This document shows positions 7,878-16,941 of a DNA stretch of 64,000 nt, one piece after another. The stretch comes from Streptomyces mirabilis (lineage in GTDB: Bacteria; Actinomycetota; Actinomycetes; Streptomycetales; Streptomycetaceae): positions 9,548,001 to 9,612,000 of the forward strand of contig NZ_JBCJKP010000001.1 in the NCBI RefSeq assembly GCF_039503195.1. Reading direction: 5' to 3'. Within the stretch, counting starts at the first letter, position 1, and every line of letters begins with the position of its first letter. Under the pieces are notes generated by a model. The model was not told the DNA's origin and did no database searches. It worked only from the letters and a program-made list of their open reading frames with translations. The translations under genes were made by a program, and so were the position numbers.

Positions 7878-8891
7878 ATGCCCAGGCCCACAGCTCGCGT
7901 GCTCACCCTGCTGGAGCTCCTGCAGTCGGGCGGCACCAGGACAGCCGCCGAACTCGCCGAGCGGCTCGACGTCGACGAACGCACCGTGCGCCGGTATGTG
8001 GACCACCTGGTCGACCTCGACGTGCCCGTCGAATCGGTGCGCGGCCGCTACGGCGGGTACCGGCTCGCCCCCGGCCGGCGCGTGCCTCCGCTCATGCTCG
8101 GCGACGACGAAGCGCTGGCCGTGCTGCTCGGCCTGATCGCCGGTCGCCGAGCGGGGCTGCCGACGACCACGGGCACCGCCCATGAGACGGCTGCGGCCAA
8201 GATCCGGCGGGTCCTGCCCGAGCGCCTCACCCGACGGCTCGACGCCGTGCTCGACTCCCTCGCCTTCACCGCTCCGCCCGACGAGACAGCCGCACCGCAG
8301 AGCGCGGTCCTGCTCTCGATCGCCGACGCGATCCGCCATCGCCGGCCGATCTCGATCCGGTACACCGCCGGAGACGGCCGGCACAGCGTCCGCACGGTGC
8401 ACCCGTACGGGCTCGTCGTCCACTCGGGCCGGTGGTACGTAACCGGTGCGGAGCCCGAGAGTGGTGAGGACCGCACGTTCCGGCTCGACCGCATCGCGGA
8501 CGCGCGGTCCCTGCCCGGCTCCTTCGAGCCGCCCCCGGGACTCGATCCGGCGCGGCGCGTCGTGTCGGGGTTCGCCGAGGCTCCGTACCGGCACGAAGTG
8601 ATCCTGGGGATCCGGGGGACGGTCGAGCAGATCCGTGTCGGGCTTCCGGCAAGCGTCGCGATCGTCGAGGAGCCACGGGCAGCGGGCCGGGCGGACGGTG
8701 ATTCCGAGCTCTGGTCGCGCGTCCGGTTGCGTGTGGAACGGCTCGACTGGTTGCCTCCGGTGCTCGCGTCGCTCGATCTGCCCTTCGTGATCGAGCGACC
8801 CGACGAGCTCCGCGAGCTCGTCGTCGCGCTCGCCGACCGGCTCGTGAACTCCGCCCGGCGGCGCCCGCCCGACGTACGACCGGTGCCGTGA
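7878..8891 (+). CDS. HTH-WYL family transcriptional regulator
   Basis: A 337-residue regulator. An N-terminal winged helix-turn-helix of the HTH_11 type (residues about 6-60, TAAELAERLDVDERTVRRYVDHL) is followed by a central WYL domain near 150-215 (YGLVVHSGRWYVTG) and a C-terminal WCX-like domain. WYL domains sense ligands, often nucleic acid or small molecules. The frame is open far upstream (7221), but the HTH begins directly after the ATG at 7878. The divergent neighbour is a VOC protein, a common pairing in actinobacteria, and it is the likely regulatory target. Confidence 0.85.
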   Translation: MPRPTARVLTLLELLQSGGTRTAAELAERLDVDERTVRRYVDHLVDLDVPVESVRGRYGGYRLAPGRRVPPLMLGDDEALAVLLGLIAGRRAGLPTTTGTAHETAAAKIRRVLPERLTRRLDAVLDSLAFTAPPDETAAPQSAVLLSIADAIRHRRPISIRYTAGDGRHSVRTVHPYGLVVHSGRWYVTGAEPESGEDRTFRLDRIADARSLPGSFEPPPGLDPARRVVSGFAEAPYRHEVILGIRGTVEQIRVGLPASVAIVEEPRAAGRADGDSELWSRVRLRVERLDWLPPVLASLDLPFVIERPDELRELVVALADRLVNSARRRPPDVRPVP

Positions 8892-8954
8892 GCCCGCCAC
8901 CACCGTCACCACCTCCACGGTCGGCGCCGGTGACGGCGCGGGGCCGTGCCGGTG

Positions 8955-11384
8955 TCAGGCGGGCAGTGGCTGTTCGGCCCAGATGGTCTTGCCGGTGGGG
9001 GTCTGGCGACTGCCCCAGCGCTCGGCGACCTGGGCAACCAGCAGCAGCCCGCGCCCGCCCTCGTCGAAGACCCGGGCCCGGCGCAGGTGAGGGGCGGTGC
9101 CGCTGCCGTCGGAGACCTCGCAGATGAGCGTGGAGTCGCGGATGAGGCGTAGCCGGATCGGCGCCTCGCCGTAGCGGATGGCGTTGGTGACCAGTTCGCT
9201 GACGATCAGCTCCGTGGCGAACGCCGTTTCGTCCAGCCCCCACGCGGCCACCTGTTCACCCGCCACCTTGCGGGCCCCGGCGACGGCCGCGGGATCCCGC
9301 GGCAGGTGCCAGGTCCCCATCTGCCGGGCGTCGAGCCCGGAGGTGCGGGCCAGGAGCAGGACGGTGTCGTCGGTGGGACGGCCGGTCAGCACGGTACTCA
9401 GCACCTGGTCACAGGTCTCCTCCAGCGTGTCCGCCGGACTGCTGAGCGCCCGGCGCAGCAGTTCGAGCCCGACGCCGATGTCCCAATCGGCGGCCTCCAC
9501 CAGGCCGTCGGTGTAGAGAGCGAGCAGGCTTCCCTCGCCGAGCTCCACCTCGGTGGACTCGTACGGCAGGCCGCCGAGGCCGAGCGGCGGCCCGGCGGGC
9601 AGGTCCAGAAACCGCACGGTGCCGTCCGGGGTGACCAGGGCGGGCGGCGGGTGCCCGGCACGGGCCAGGGTGCAGCGGCGGGACGCCGGGTCGTACACGG
9701 CGTACAGGCAGGTGGCCCCGACCTCACCCGACGTCTCCTCCGCCCGGCCGCGCGCCTCCGGACCCTCTTCACGGTCGAGCCTGATGACGAGGTCGTCGAG
9801 CTGGGTGAGCAACTCGTCGGGCGCGAGATCGACGTCCGCGAGAGTCCGTACGGCGGTCCGCAGGCGCCCCATCGTGGCCGAGGCCTGAATGCCATGGCCC
9901 ACCACATCGCCCACGACCAGGGCGACCCGCGCGCCGGACAGCTGGATCACGTCGAGCCAGTCCCCTCCGATGTCGGCTCCGGAACCGGCCGGGAGGTAAC
10001 GGTAGGCGACCTCCACCGCCGTGAGAGCCGGTGGCCGCTCGGGCAGCAGACTGCGTTGGAGCGCCAGCGCCGTGCGGCGTTCATGGGTGTAGCGGCGGGC
10101 GTTGTCCACACTCACCGCCGCCCTGGCGACGATCTCCTCCGCGAGCAGCAGGTCGTCCTCGCCGAAGGACTCCGGCGTCCGGTGCCGCAGGAAGTGCACC
10201 ATGCCCAGGGTCACGCCCCGGGCCCGCAGAGGGACCATCATCACCGAGTGGATCATGTACTTGCCCACGGTCTCGGCACGGGCCGGGGACGATTCGACCC
10301 ACGCCCGCAGCGCCGGATCGTCCGACCGGTGTCGGGTGCCCCGGCCGCTGACCAGCGCCAGCACGGGCAGCGAATCCGCCGGGTAGAGACTCGTGCCGCC
10401 CGCGGCGACCACCGACTCCGGGCATCCCGTCAGCACCGAGCGCTGCGCGGCACGGCGGACCGTGACCGACTCGCCGGGCGGCACCGACCGGGGCTCCTCG
10501 CCCTGCGCCACCGATTCCAGCAGGTCCACGGTGACGAAGTCCGCGAACCCCGTCACAGCCACCTCGGCCAGCTCTTCGGCCGTACGGGTCACATCCAGGG
10601 TGCTGCCGATGCGGAGGCTCGCGTCGTTGAGCACGGCCAGGCGCTGTCGGGCCCAGTACTGCTCGGTGGTGTCGAACACGGCCGCGGACAGCCCGTGCAC
10701 CGTGCCGTTCTCGTCCTTCAACGGCGACAAGAACATCGACCAGGCATGCTCCCGCGTCTCGCCGGGAGCTTGGCCGTGCCGCTCATGAAAGCTCATCCGA
10801 CCGGTGCGCAGCACCTCCCGCTGGAGGCGGTCGTACTCGTCGAAGGGCCAGTTCGGCTCGATCTCCGACAGCGTCAGGCCCCGCATCTCCTCCTCGGTCC
10901 TGCCCATCACCCGTGTCATGACCTCGTTGGCGGCCACGAGCCGCGCATCGAGGTCGTAGACCGCCACCGGCAGCGGGAGCTGCGCCAGTGTGCGGCCCCA
11001 CATCGCGGACGCGTTCGGGTCGGACGGTCCGGCAGGGTTCGTCAGCGCCGCGCCGGTCACGAGCCAGAGCCTCCGGCGCGCCGCGTCCACCAGCGGCGCT
11101 CCTCGCAGCCGCACCACGACACGACCCCCCTCCCGGTGCCGAAGGGCCACCTCGGTGGCCCACTGGCGTCCCTCGGCGATGTGGCGCCGTGCGGAGGCGG
11201 GCAGGTCGGCGGCGAGCAGGTCGGTGGCGTGGTGGCCCACGATCTCTTCGGGTCCGTAACCGAGCAGCCGCGTGGCTCCGGCACTCCACACCATGACCGA
11301 CCCCCGGGCGTCGACCACGACGGCGGAGTCCTCTGGCACGGGCGTCGGCACCTTTCCTCCGGATGCGACGTGCTCGCTGTCCAT
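8955..11384 (-). CDS. PAS-PAS-GAF-PP2C-HATPase multidomain phosphatase/regulator (SpoIIE type)
   Basis: An 809-residue cytoplasmic signalling protein. Two PAS domains (residues about 15-115 and 130-245) are followed by a GAF-like domain (about 255-440) and a PP2C/SpoIIE serine phosphatase (about 450-655; GADIGGDWLDVIQL and VALVVGDVVGHG supply the metal-binding aspartates). The C-terminal HATPase_c/RsbW-like domain (about 680-805) carries the N-box ELVTNAIRYG. Such proteins combine an anti-anti-sigma phosphatase with an anti-sigma-type kinase and tune SigB-like sigma factors. A SigB-type sigma gene lies in the same window at 57.4 kb, though a direct link is not shown. The neighbouring IclR gene is divergent. 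Confidence 0.88.
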   Translation of the reverse strand: MDSEHVASGGKVPTPVPEDSAVVVDARGSVMVWSAGATRLLGYGPEEIVGHHATDLLAADLPASARRHIAEGRQWATEVALRHREGGRVVVRLRGAPLVDAARRRLWLVTGAALTNPAGPSDPNASAMWGRTLAQLPLPVAVYDLDARLVAANEVMTRVMGRTEEEMRGLTLSEIEPNWPFDEYDRLQREVLRTGRMSFHERHGQAPGETREHAWSMFLSPLKDENGTVHGLSAAVFDTTEQYWARQRLAVLNDASLRIGSTLDVTRTAEELAEVAVTGFADFVTVDLLESVAQGEEPRSVPPGESVTVRRAAQRSVLTGCPESVVAAGGTSLYPADSLPVLALVSGRGTRHRSDDPALRAWVESSPARAETVGKYMIHSVMMVPLRARGVTLGMVHFLRHRTPESFGEDDLLLAEEIVARAAVSVDNARRYTHERRTALALQRSLLPERPPALTAVEVAYRYLPAGSGADIGGDWLDVIQLSGARVALVVGDVVGHGIQASATMGRLRTAVRTLADVDLAPDELLTQLDDLVIRLDREEGPEARGRAEETSGEVGATCLYAVYDPASRRCTLARAGHPPPALVTPDGTVRFLDLPAGPPLGLGGLPYESTEVELGEGSLLALYTDGLVEAADWDIGVGLELLRRALSSPADTLEETCDQVLSTVLTGRPTDDTVLLLARTSGLDARQMGTWHLPRDPAAVAGARKVAGEQVAAWGLDETAFATELIVSELVTNAIRYGEAPIRLRLIRDSTLICEVSDGSGTAPHLRRARVFDEGGRGLLLVAQVAERWGSRQTPTGKTIWAEQPLPA

Positions 11385-11591
11385 GGGTTCCTACCCTCGT
11401 CCTCGCCTCGGCGGAGCCCTGAGGAGCGCCCGGAGGAAACCAGGCGCGCATCGCGGGCGTCGTCTCCAGCCTCCCGCGGCGCCGTTCTGCCCTCAAGCCA
11501 GGGCACCGGCCGTATGCCGGATTCGTGCGCGGGGTCGGGTGGTGAGCGGTGCCGCCTTGCTCGTGCGGCGTGTCCGGCGCAGGCTGGTCGT

Positions 11592-12350
11592 ATGGGTGTT
11601 CGTGAGGGCCCCACGCTGATCACGTCCGTGCAGCGGGCGTTTCGTCTGCTGGAGGCGGTGGGCGCGCACGAGAACGGTGTGCCGGCGAAGCATCTCGCGC
11701 GGGAGACGGGGCTGCCCCTGGCCACGGCGTACCACCTGCTGCGGACGATGGTGCACGACGGCTATGTGCGGAAGCTGGACGACGGCGGGTTCGTGCTGGG
11801 GGACAAGGTGCAGTCGCTGCACAGTTCGGGGCGCGGGCAGGCGTTGCTGGGGCGGGTGCGTCCCACGCTGGCGGCGCTGCGGGACGAGCTCACGGCTGCC
11901 GCGTATCTCACCTTCTACGAGGAGGGTGAGATACGGGTCGCGGAGATCGTCGACAGTACCCGGGCGCCGCGGGTGGACCTGTGGGTGGGGATGGAGGACG
12001 CGGGGCACGCGACCGCGCTGGGCAAGTGTGTGCTGCGGGAGCTGGACGACGAGTCGCGCGGGGACTACCTCTCGCGGCATCCCCTGGCGGATCTCACGCC
12101 GCGGACGATCACGAGCCCGTCGGAGCTGTTGCGGCGGCTGGACTCCTCGCCGATGGCTCCGGCCGTCACGGATCTGGAGGAGTACGCGCTGGGGACGGTG
12201 TGTGTCGCGGTGCCGGTGTACAGCGGGGAGACGCTCGGCTCGCTCGGAGTCTCGCTGCCGGTGAACCGGCTCTCCCGGCTCGAGGAGGTTCTGGAGCGGT
12301 TGGCCCCGACCGCGAACCGCGTGACCAGGAGCCTGTCGCTCACTATCTGA
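11592..12350 (+). CDS. IclR family transcriptional regulator
   Basis: A 252-residue protein with an N-terminal winged HTH (TSVQRAFRLLEAVGAHENGVPAKHLA, residues about 10-70) and a C-terminal IclR effector domain containing DLWVGMEDAGHATALGKC and VAVPVYSGETLGSLGVSLP. The frame is open back to 9306, but the HTH begins immediately after the ATG at 11592. The ribosome-binding site is weak (CTGGTCGT). It is divergent from the large phosphatase gene and 96 bp upstream of another PP2C phosphatase. No catabolic target gene is adjacent. Confidence 0.85.
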   Translation: MGVREGPTLITSVQRAFRLLEAVGAHENGVPAKHLARETGLPLATAYHLLRTMVHDGYVRKLDDGGFVLGDKVQSLHSSGRGQALLGRVRPTLAALRDELTAAAYLTFYEEGEIRVAEIVDSTRAPRVDLWVGMEDAGHATALGKCVLRELDDESRGDYLSRHPLADLTPRTITSPSELLRRLDSSPMAPAVTDLEEYALGTVCVAVPVYSGETLGSLGVSLPVNRLSRLEEVLERLAPTANRVTRSLSLTI

Positions 12351-12446
12351 AATCCCTGTTCTTGCCGTGACCGTGCCGAACCCGTTTCCTGGATGAAACA
12401 GACATTTCGGAGTGCGGTGACGCACGGTGAGGACTGCGGACGAAAC

Positions 12447-13919
12447 ATGAGTCAGGTCCGAGACCATGGTGGCGACCACTGGCCGATAGGGCCGATCAGG
12501 AATCGTGTGGCCGGTCCCGGGGCGTCGGCCCGGACACGCGCCGCCGCACACCTGGCTTCGGGTACGCCGGTACTGTCCGTGCTGATCGTACTCGCTGTCG
12601 TGCTCGTCGGCCTCGTCGGCGGAGCAGGCGTGATCTGGCTCTCCCTGCTCGTGGCCGGGCCCGCGCTGGCCGCCACCACCAGCGGGCCGCGCGGGGTCCT
12701 GTGCGTCGGTCTCCTCGCCGCGGTGCTGGGTGCCGCGCTCGGGATCCGCGGCGGTCTGCCGGGCCGCGAACTGGTGGCCGTACTGTCCGGGCTGGCGGCC
12801 GTCACTCTCGCGAGTGGCCTGTCCGGCGCGCTGCGGGGACGTCGTGAGCGGGTGCTCGCGGCTGTCCGCTCGGTCGCGGAGGCCGCCCAGCACGCGCTGC
12901 TCAGGCCGGTACCGGCGACGGTCGGGCCGTTTCAGGTGGCGGTCCGCTACAGCGCGGCGGCTGCGGAGGCCCGTATCGGCGGGGATCTCTACGCGCTGCT
13001 GCCCACTCCGTACGGCGTCAGGCTGATCGTCGGGGATGTGCGCGGCAAGGGGCTGCCGGCCGTGAGCACCGCCGCACTCGTCCTGGGTGTCTTCCAGGAG
13101 GCCGCCTACGACGAGCCCGACCTCCTCGCCGTCGTCGCCAGGATCGAGCGGAGCCTGGCGCGCAACCTCGGTACCGACGACTTCGTCACCGCCGTTGTGG
13201 CCGGATACCCGCAGGCAGGGCATCTGGAGGTGGTGAACTGCGGACACGCGCCGCCGCTGCTGGCGCGTGCGTCCGGAGGCGTCGTGTCGGTGGACCCCAC
13301 CCATCCCGCCCCGCCGCTCGGGCTGAGCGCTCTCACGGGCGAGACCCCCAGCCTTCAGGTGCTGCCCTTCGCCGACGGGGATCAGCTGCTGCTCTACACC
13401 GACGGGGTCACCGAGGCCCGCAACCACCACCGTGAGTTCTACCCGCTGGCCGAGGGCCTGGCGCGCCACCTGTGCGACGAGCCGGCGCGCACGCTCACCG
13501 CGCTGCACGACGAACTGCTGGCGCACGTGGGTGGCCGACTGCACGACGACGCGGCGCTGCTCCTGCTCCACAAGCCGGCGGTTGCCGACCCGGCGGTCCA
13601 GGACCCGGCGGTCCAGGACCCGGCGGTTCAGGACCGGGAGGTCCAAGACCCGGCGGTCCCCGACCTGGTGGTTGCCGACCCGGCGGTTCACGGCCTGTCA
13701 GTTGCCGACCCGGCAGTCGCCGACCCGGCCCTTCGTTACCCGGGCGTTCCGTACTCGGCCGTGCCCGAAGCGGCGGCCGAGGTCGGTCGCGACGGCTGCC
13801 CCGGCTCCGCCCCGTCCCGGGACAGCCGCATCCGGTTCGCCGAGCGGGCCGGCGAACCGGTGGACCCGGGTGTTCCGCTCGGCTCCTTCACGCCGTGCGG
13901 CCGCAACGGAGGAGGCTGA
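12447..13919 (+). CDS. membrane-bound PP2C (SpoIIE-type) phosphatase with C-terminal pentapeptide repeats
   Basis: About 490 residues. Two or three hydrophobic helices at the N-terminus (from SVLIVLAVVLVGLVGGAGV on) are followed by a PP2C/SpoIIE domain, with AEARIGGDLYALLP and VRLIVGDVRGKG supplying the metal ligands. A disordered tail then repeats a P-A-V-x-D unit about a dozen times. The start is uncertain. An in-frame ATG lies at 12393, but the one at 12447 has a distant GAGG and places the helices closer to the N-terminus. The catalytic part closely resembles the phosphatase at 30033. The likely role is dephosphorylation of an anti-anti-sigma protein in response to an envelope signal. Confidence 0.82.
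   Translation: MSQVRDHGGDHWPIGPIRNRVAGPGASARTRAAAHLASGTPVLSVLIVLAVVLVGLVGGAGVIWLSLLVAGPALAATTSGPRGVLCVGLLAAVLGAALGIRGGLPGRELVAVLSGLAAVTLASGLSGALRGRRERVLAAVRSVAEAAQHALLRPVPATVGPFQVAVRYSAAAAEARIGGDLYALLPTPYGVRLIVGDVRGKGLPAVSTAALVLGVFQEAAYDEPDLLAVVARIERSLARNLGTDDFVTAVVAGYPQAGHLEVVNCGHAPPLLARASGGVVSVDPTHPAPPLGLSALTGETPSLQVLPFADGDQLLLYTDGVTEARNHHREFYPLAEGLARHLCDEPARTLTALHDELLAHVGGRLHDDAALLLLHKPAVADPAVQDPAVQDPAVQDREVQDPAVPDLVVADPAVHGLSVADPAVADPALRYPGVPYSAVPEAAAEVGRDGCPGSAPSRDSRIRFAERAGEPVDPGVPLGSFTPCGRNGGG
13575..13760 (+). repeat. 15-bp tandem repeats encoding P-A-V-(Q/A)-D units
   Basis: A run of degenerate 15-bp units (variants of CCGGCGGTCCAGGAC) encodes PAVAD and PAVQD pentapeptides at the end of the phosphatase gene. 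The first three copies are almost identical and later copies decay, so the array has probably expanded by slippage. Copy number may vary between strains. Confidence 0.8.
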
Positions 13920-13940
13920 CGAAGGCCGCCTCGAGGTAGG

Positions 13941-14849
13941 TCAACGGGCCGTGCCGAAGTCCTGCGTCCAGTAGCTGCCGGGCTGTGCGAGACCTACGCC
14001 GATCTCCTTGAAGCCGCAGTCCAGGATGTTGCGCTTGTGGCCGGGACTGGACATCCAGCCCGCCATGACCTCCTCAGGGGTGGAGTATCCGAACGCGACG
14101 TTCTCGCCGTACGCACTCCAGGTGTAGCCGGCGGTCGTGATGCGTTGACCGGGATCCGAACCGTCGGAGCCCGTGTGCGACATGTTCTGGTGGCTCGCCA
14201 TGTCCGCGCTGTGGTCCTGGGCGGCCTTCGAGAGCTTCGCGTTCAGGGTCAGCGGGGAGCAGCCGACCTTGCCGCGCTCACTGTTGACCAGGGCCAGGAC
14301 GCGAGCCACGGCGGCGGATGCCGGGGCCGTCGTGCCCGCGGGGCTCGGGGACGCGCTGGCGGGTGCCTTGGGTGTGGCGGGCGCCGTGGAGGCCGGTGCC
14401 TTGGGTGTGGCGGGCGCCGTGGAGGCTGGTGCCTTGGGTGTGGCGGGCGCCGTCGAGGCGGGAGCCTCGGGCCGGGACGGTGCCGTCCAGCTGGGTGCCT
14501 CGGGCGCGGAGGGTGCCGTCGAAGCGGGCGCCTCCGGTGCGGCGGGAGACGTGGAGGCCGGTGCCTCGGGCGCGGCGGGGGCGGTGGTGGCCCGCGAAGT
14601 CGGTTCCTGGGGCTGAGCGGTCCACCCGCCGCCCTTCCACCGCTTCTTCAGGGACGCGCGCTCCTGCAGGGACGCGTTCTGCCAGTTCTGCCAGTGCTTC
14701 CAGCCCTGCCAGTGACTGGAGGACTCGGCGCCCGCGCCGCTCTGGTCGTTCATACACGCCATGGCGGCGGTCGGTACTGCCAGCGCGCTGAGCACGACGG
14801 CAGCGATGGTGATCTGCCGGTGGCGCGTCTTCCTGCGGTGCTTGCTCAT
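13941..14849 (-). CDS. secreted CAP-domain (SCP/PR-1-like) protein
   Basis: A 302-residue secreted protein. A basic N-terminus and Sec signal peptide (residues about 1-33, cleavage near AMA) lead into a short W-rich segment. A low-complexity Ala/Pro/Thr linker with three near-identical APATPKAPAST units follows, then a CAP domain (residues about 180-302) with HSADMASHQNMSHTGSDG, GENVAFGY and GWMSSPGHKRNIL. The ATG at 14849 is preceded by CGAGCGAGG and puts the signal peptide at the start. CAP proteins of this YkwD type are common in spore-forming bacteria. Their activity is mostly unknown. Confidence 0.88.
   Translation of the reverse strand: MSKHRRKTRHRQITIAAVVLSALAVPTAAMACMNDQSGAGAESSSHWQGWKHWQNWQNASLQERASLKKRWKGGGWTAQPQEPTSRATTAPAAPEAPASTSPAAPEAPASTAPSAPEAPSWTAPSRPEAPASTAPATPKAPASTAPATPKAPASTAPATPKAPASASPSPAGTTAPASAAVARVLALVNSERGKVGCSPLTLNAKLSKAAQDHSADMASHQNMSHTGSDGSDPGQRITTAGYTWSAYGENVAFGYSTPEEVMAGWMSSPGHKRNILDCGFKEIGVGLAQPGSYWTQDFGTAR
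14340..14580 (-). repeat. 33-bp repeats in the linker of the CAP protein
   Basis: The Ala/Pro/Thr linker is encoded by 24- to 33-bp repeats. Three nearly identical units encode APATPKAPAST, flanked by weaker APEAPAST units. This is a flexible spacer, probably glycosylated or wall-spanning. Confidence 0.75.
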
Positions 14850-15226
14850 GCGGGCCTCGCTCGGTCGTCGCGGGGGCGCCACCGGTGGGCCGGCTCCGCA
14901 CGGACAGGGTGCTTGAGCTGTGGTGACGCCGTTTGGGGCCGCCATTGTTAAAACCTGCGTGAGTAAGCGGCAACGAGCGTCACTACTAGCCGGCCTCGTA
15001 GACCTGAACGTCCTTGAATCGGGCGCATGGGTGTGCAGACCCGGCTGACCGGAGCGCGGCATGGTCTGACGTTCCGTCAGGATGCTTCACATGCCCGGCG
15101 GGCGGCGTGACGCGACCGCGTATGACGTACGACGGAGGAACATGCGCGCGTATGTCGGATTGCGGGTGGCAAGTCTGGCTATATCGCCCAGTCGTCATGT
15201 ACTACCGCACCACGTTGATACGGGAA
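14850..15226. other. non-coding stretch upstream of the CAP gene
   Basis: No convincing gene is seen. The part next to the CAP start must hold its promoter. An AT-richer patch (GTTAAAACC near 14947) and a CTACTAG at about 14984 are the only notable bases. The rest looks like ordinary spacer between divergent-facing transcription units. Confidence 0.4.
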
Positions 15227-15252
15227 CTCGGCGTGACGGATGTCACGCCGAG
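15227..15252 (-). terminator. terminator hairpin after the paaABCDE operon
   Basis: Perfect 11-bp arms CTCGGCGTGAC (15227-15237) and 15242-15252 enclose a GGAT loop, about 50 bp beyond the paaE stop on the minus strand. The position and perfect pairing fit an intrinsic terminator for the paa operon. Confidence 0.75.
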
Positions 15253-15304
15253 CTGCCGCAACCATTTCCGACGATGATGATGGCGATGGTGATGGACGAC
15301 AGCG

Positions 15305-16423
15305 TCAGCTGTCGTAGTCGACGGCGAGTGTCTCCGTGACCGGGAACGACTGGCAGGTAAGGACATACCCCGCGTCGACCTCGGCGGGTTCGAGGGCGAA
15401 GTTGCGGCGCATGTCGGCCTTGCCGTCGGTGACCAGGGCCCGGCAGGTGCCGCACACACCGCCCTTGCAGGCGAAGGGCAGGTCGGGGCGGGTCTTCTGG
15501 GCGCCGTCGAGGATGCTCCGACCGCGGGGCAGGGCGGCGGTCGTGGAGCGGCCGTCGAGCGTGATGGTGACCTCGCTGACCGGGCCCACGACGGCCGTGT
15601 CCTGGTGGTGCACCTCCCGCACGGGCTCGTCGTCGGCGTAGAACAGCTCCTGGTGGACCCGGTCGGCCGGCACGTCGAGCCCGGCCAGCACCCGCTGGGC
15701 GTCGCGGACCATGCCGTGCGGGCCGCACAGCCACCAGTGGTCCGCGCCCGCCACGTCGACCAGCGAGCCGACGAGCGCCGACAGCCGCTCGGCGTCCAGA
15801 CGGCCGGAGAGCACCTCGGCCTCGCGGGGCTCGCGGGAGAGGACGTGGGCGAGCTGGAACCGGGCCGGGTAGAGGTCCTTCAGGTCGGCCAGCTCGTCGG
15901 CGAACATCACGGTGTCGGTGCGCCGGTTGCCGTAGAAGAGGGTGACCGTCGAGCGGGAGTCCGCGGCCAGCACCGACTCGGCGATGGACAGCATGGGGGT
16001 GATGCCGGAGCCCGCGGCGATCAGCACATGATGGCCGGGGGTGGTGAGGTCGGGCGTGAAGGCGCCGGTCGGGGCCATGACGTCGACCATGTCTCCGGGG
16101 CGCACCTCCCGCACCAGCCAGGCGGAGAACAGGCCGCCCGGCACCACCCGCACCCCGATGCGCGGCACGGATCCGGCCGGAGAACAGATGGAGTACGAGC
16201 GGCGCTCGTCACGGCCGTCGATCTCGCGCCGCAGGGTGAGCGACTGCCCGGGGGCGAAGGCGAACTCATCCGCCAGCTCCGCCGGGATGTCGAAGCTGAC
16301 CGCGGCCGCGTCCTCGCACAGGGGCTGCACGGCGGCGACCCGCAGGGAGTGGAAGGCCGGCCGACGGCGGGTACGCGGGCGTACCGCCGGGGCGGGGGCG
16401 GCCGACTCCATCAGGTCGTCCAT
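15305..16423 (-). CDS. paaE: PaaE, reductase of the phenylacetyl-CoA epoxidase
   Basis: A 372-residue electron-transfer flavoprotein. A ferredoxin-NADP reductase-type FAD domain (RSYSICSPAG, residues about 80-90) is followed by a NAD(P)H domain (GSGITPMLSIAES). A C-terminal plant-type [2Fe-2S] domain carries the ligands CKGGVCGTCRA plus a later C in LTCQSFP. PaaE passes electrons from NADPH to the di-iron PaaA subunit. It is the last gene of paaABCDE. The start at 16423 overlaps the paaD stop (TGATG) and has AAGGAG upstream. Confidence 0.93.
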   Translation of the reverse strand: MDDLMESAAPAPAVRPRTRRRPAFHSLRVAAVQPLCEDAAAVSFDIPAELADEFAFAPGQSLTLRREIDGRDERRSYSICSPAGSVPRIGVRVVPGGLFSAWLVREVRPGDMVDVMAPTGAFTPDLTTPGHHVLIAAGSGITPMLSIAESVLAADSRSTVTLFYGNRRTDTVMFADELADLKDLYPARFQLAHVLSREPREAEVLSGRLDAERLSALVGSLVDVAGADHWWLCGPHGMVRDAQRVLAGLDVPADRVHQELFYADDEPVREVHHQDTAVVGPVSEVTITLDGRSTTAALPRGRSILDGAQKTRPDLPFACKGGVCGTCRALVTDGKADMRRNFALEPAEVDAGYVLTCQSFPVTETLAVDYDS

Positions 16424-16941
16424 CAGATCTCCTTGACGTACTCGAACGGTTCCAGGCAGGCGCGGCAGCGCCAGAGCGCCTTGCAGGACGTGGCGGCGAA
16501 GCGGGACGTCTCCTCCGTGTCCGCCGAGCCGCAGCGCGGGCAGGGCACGGCGGCCCGCCGGGTGGTGGTCAGCACGAGCGGCACCGGACCGGCCGGGCGC
16601 CGAGGCGCGACGCCGGGCGGGGCGATCCCGTGCTCGGTGAGCTTGCGGCGGCCCGCCGGGGTGATCCAGTCGCTGGTCCACGGCGGGTCGAGGACGGTAC
16701 GGATCTCGACGCGCTCGTACCCGGCGGCGGTGAGCCGCGCGGCCACGTCGGCACGCATCTCGGCCATCGCCGGGCAGCCCGAGTAGGTCGGCGTGAGGCT
16801 CGCGACGACCGTGCCGTCGGGGTTGAGCGACACCTCGCGCAGCACGCCCAGGTCGGCGAGGGTGAGCATGGGCAGTTCGGGGTCCGGCACCTGTTCGGCG
16901 ATGTGCCGGGCCCGTCGTACGTCGGTCAGCACGCTCACCAT
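16423..16941 (-). CDS. paaD: PaaD, Fe-S maturation factor for the phenylacetyl-CoA epoxidase
   Basis: 172 residues. An N-terminal MIP18/DUF59-type domain (PDPELPMLTLADLGVL, then TPTYSGCPAM with the conserved Cys) is followed by a C-terminal zinc-ribbon-like part (CPRCGSADTEETS ... CRACLEPFEYVKEI). PaaD is needed for assembly or repair of the epoxidase metal centres. The ATG at 16941 overlaps the paaC stop at 16935. A GTG one codon later is an alternative. The gene is translationally coupled on both sides. Confidence 0.9.
   Translation of the reverse strand: MVSVLTDVRRARHIAEQVPDPELPMLTLADLGVLREVSLNPDGTVVASLTPTYSGCPAMAEMRADVAARLTAAGYERVEIRTVLDPPWTSDWITPAGRRKLTEHGIAPPGVAPRRPAGPVPLVLTTTRRAAVPCPRCGSADTEETSRFAATSCKALWRCRACLEPFEYVKEI

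Noticed and set aside
11493..13691. A 732-codon minus-strand open frame opposite the IclR and phosphatase genes.
   Set aside because: It has Arg/His/Gln-rich low-complexity content mirroring the true genes and no ribosome-binding site or domain. The plus-strand genes explain the sequence fully.
13575..13760. The regular repeats at the end of the phosphatase gene as a CRISPR array.
   Set aside because: The units are 15 bp, contiguous and in the coding frame, with no spacers.
15280..15300. The GATGATGATGGCGATGGTGATGG run as a metal-binding peptide gene or a microsatellite of interest.
   Set aside because: It is short, lies between the paa terminator and the paaE stop, and no supported frame uses it.
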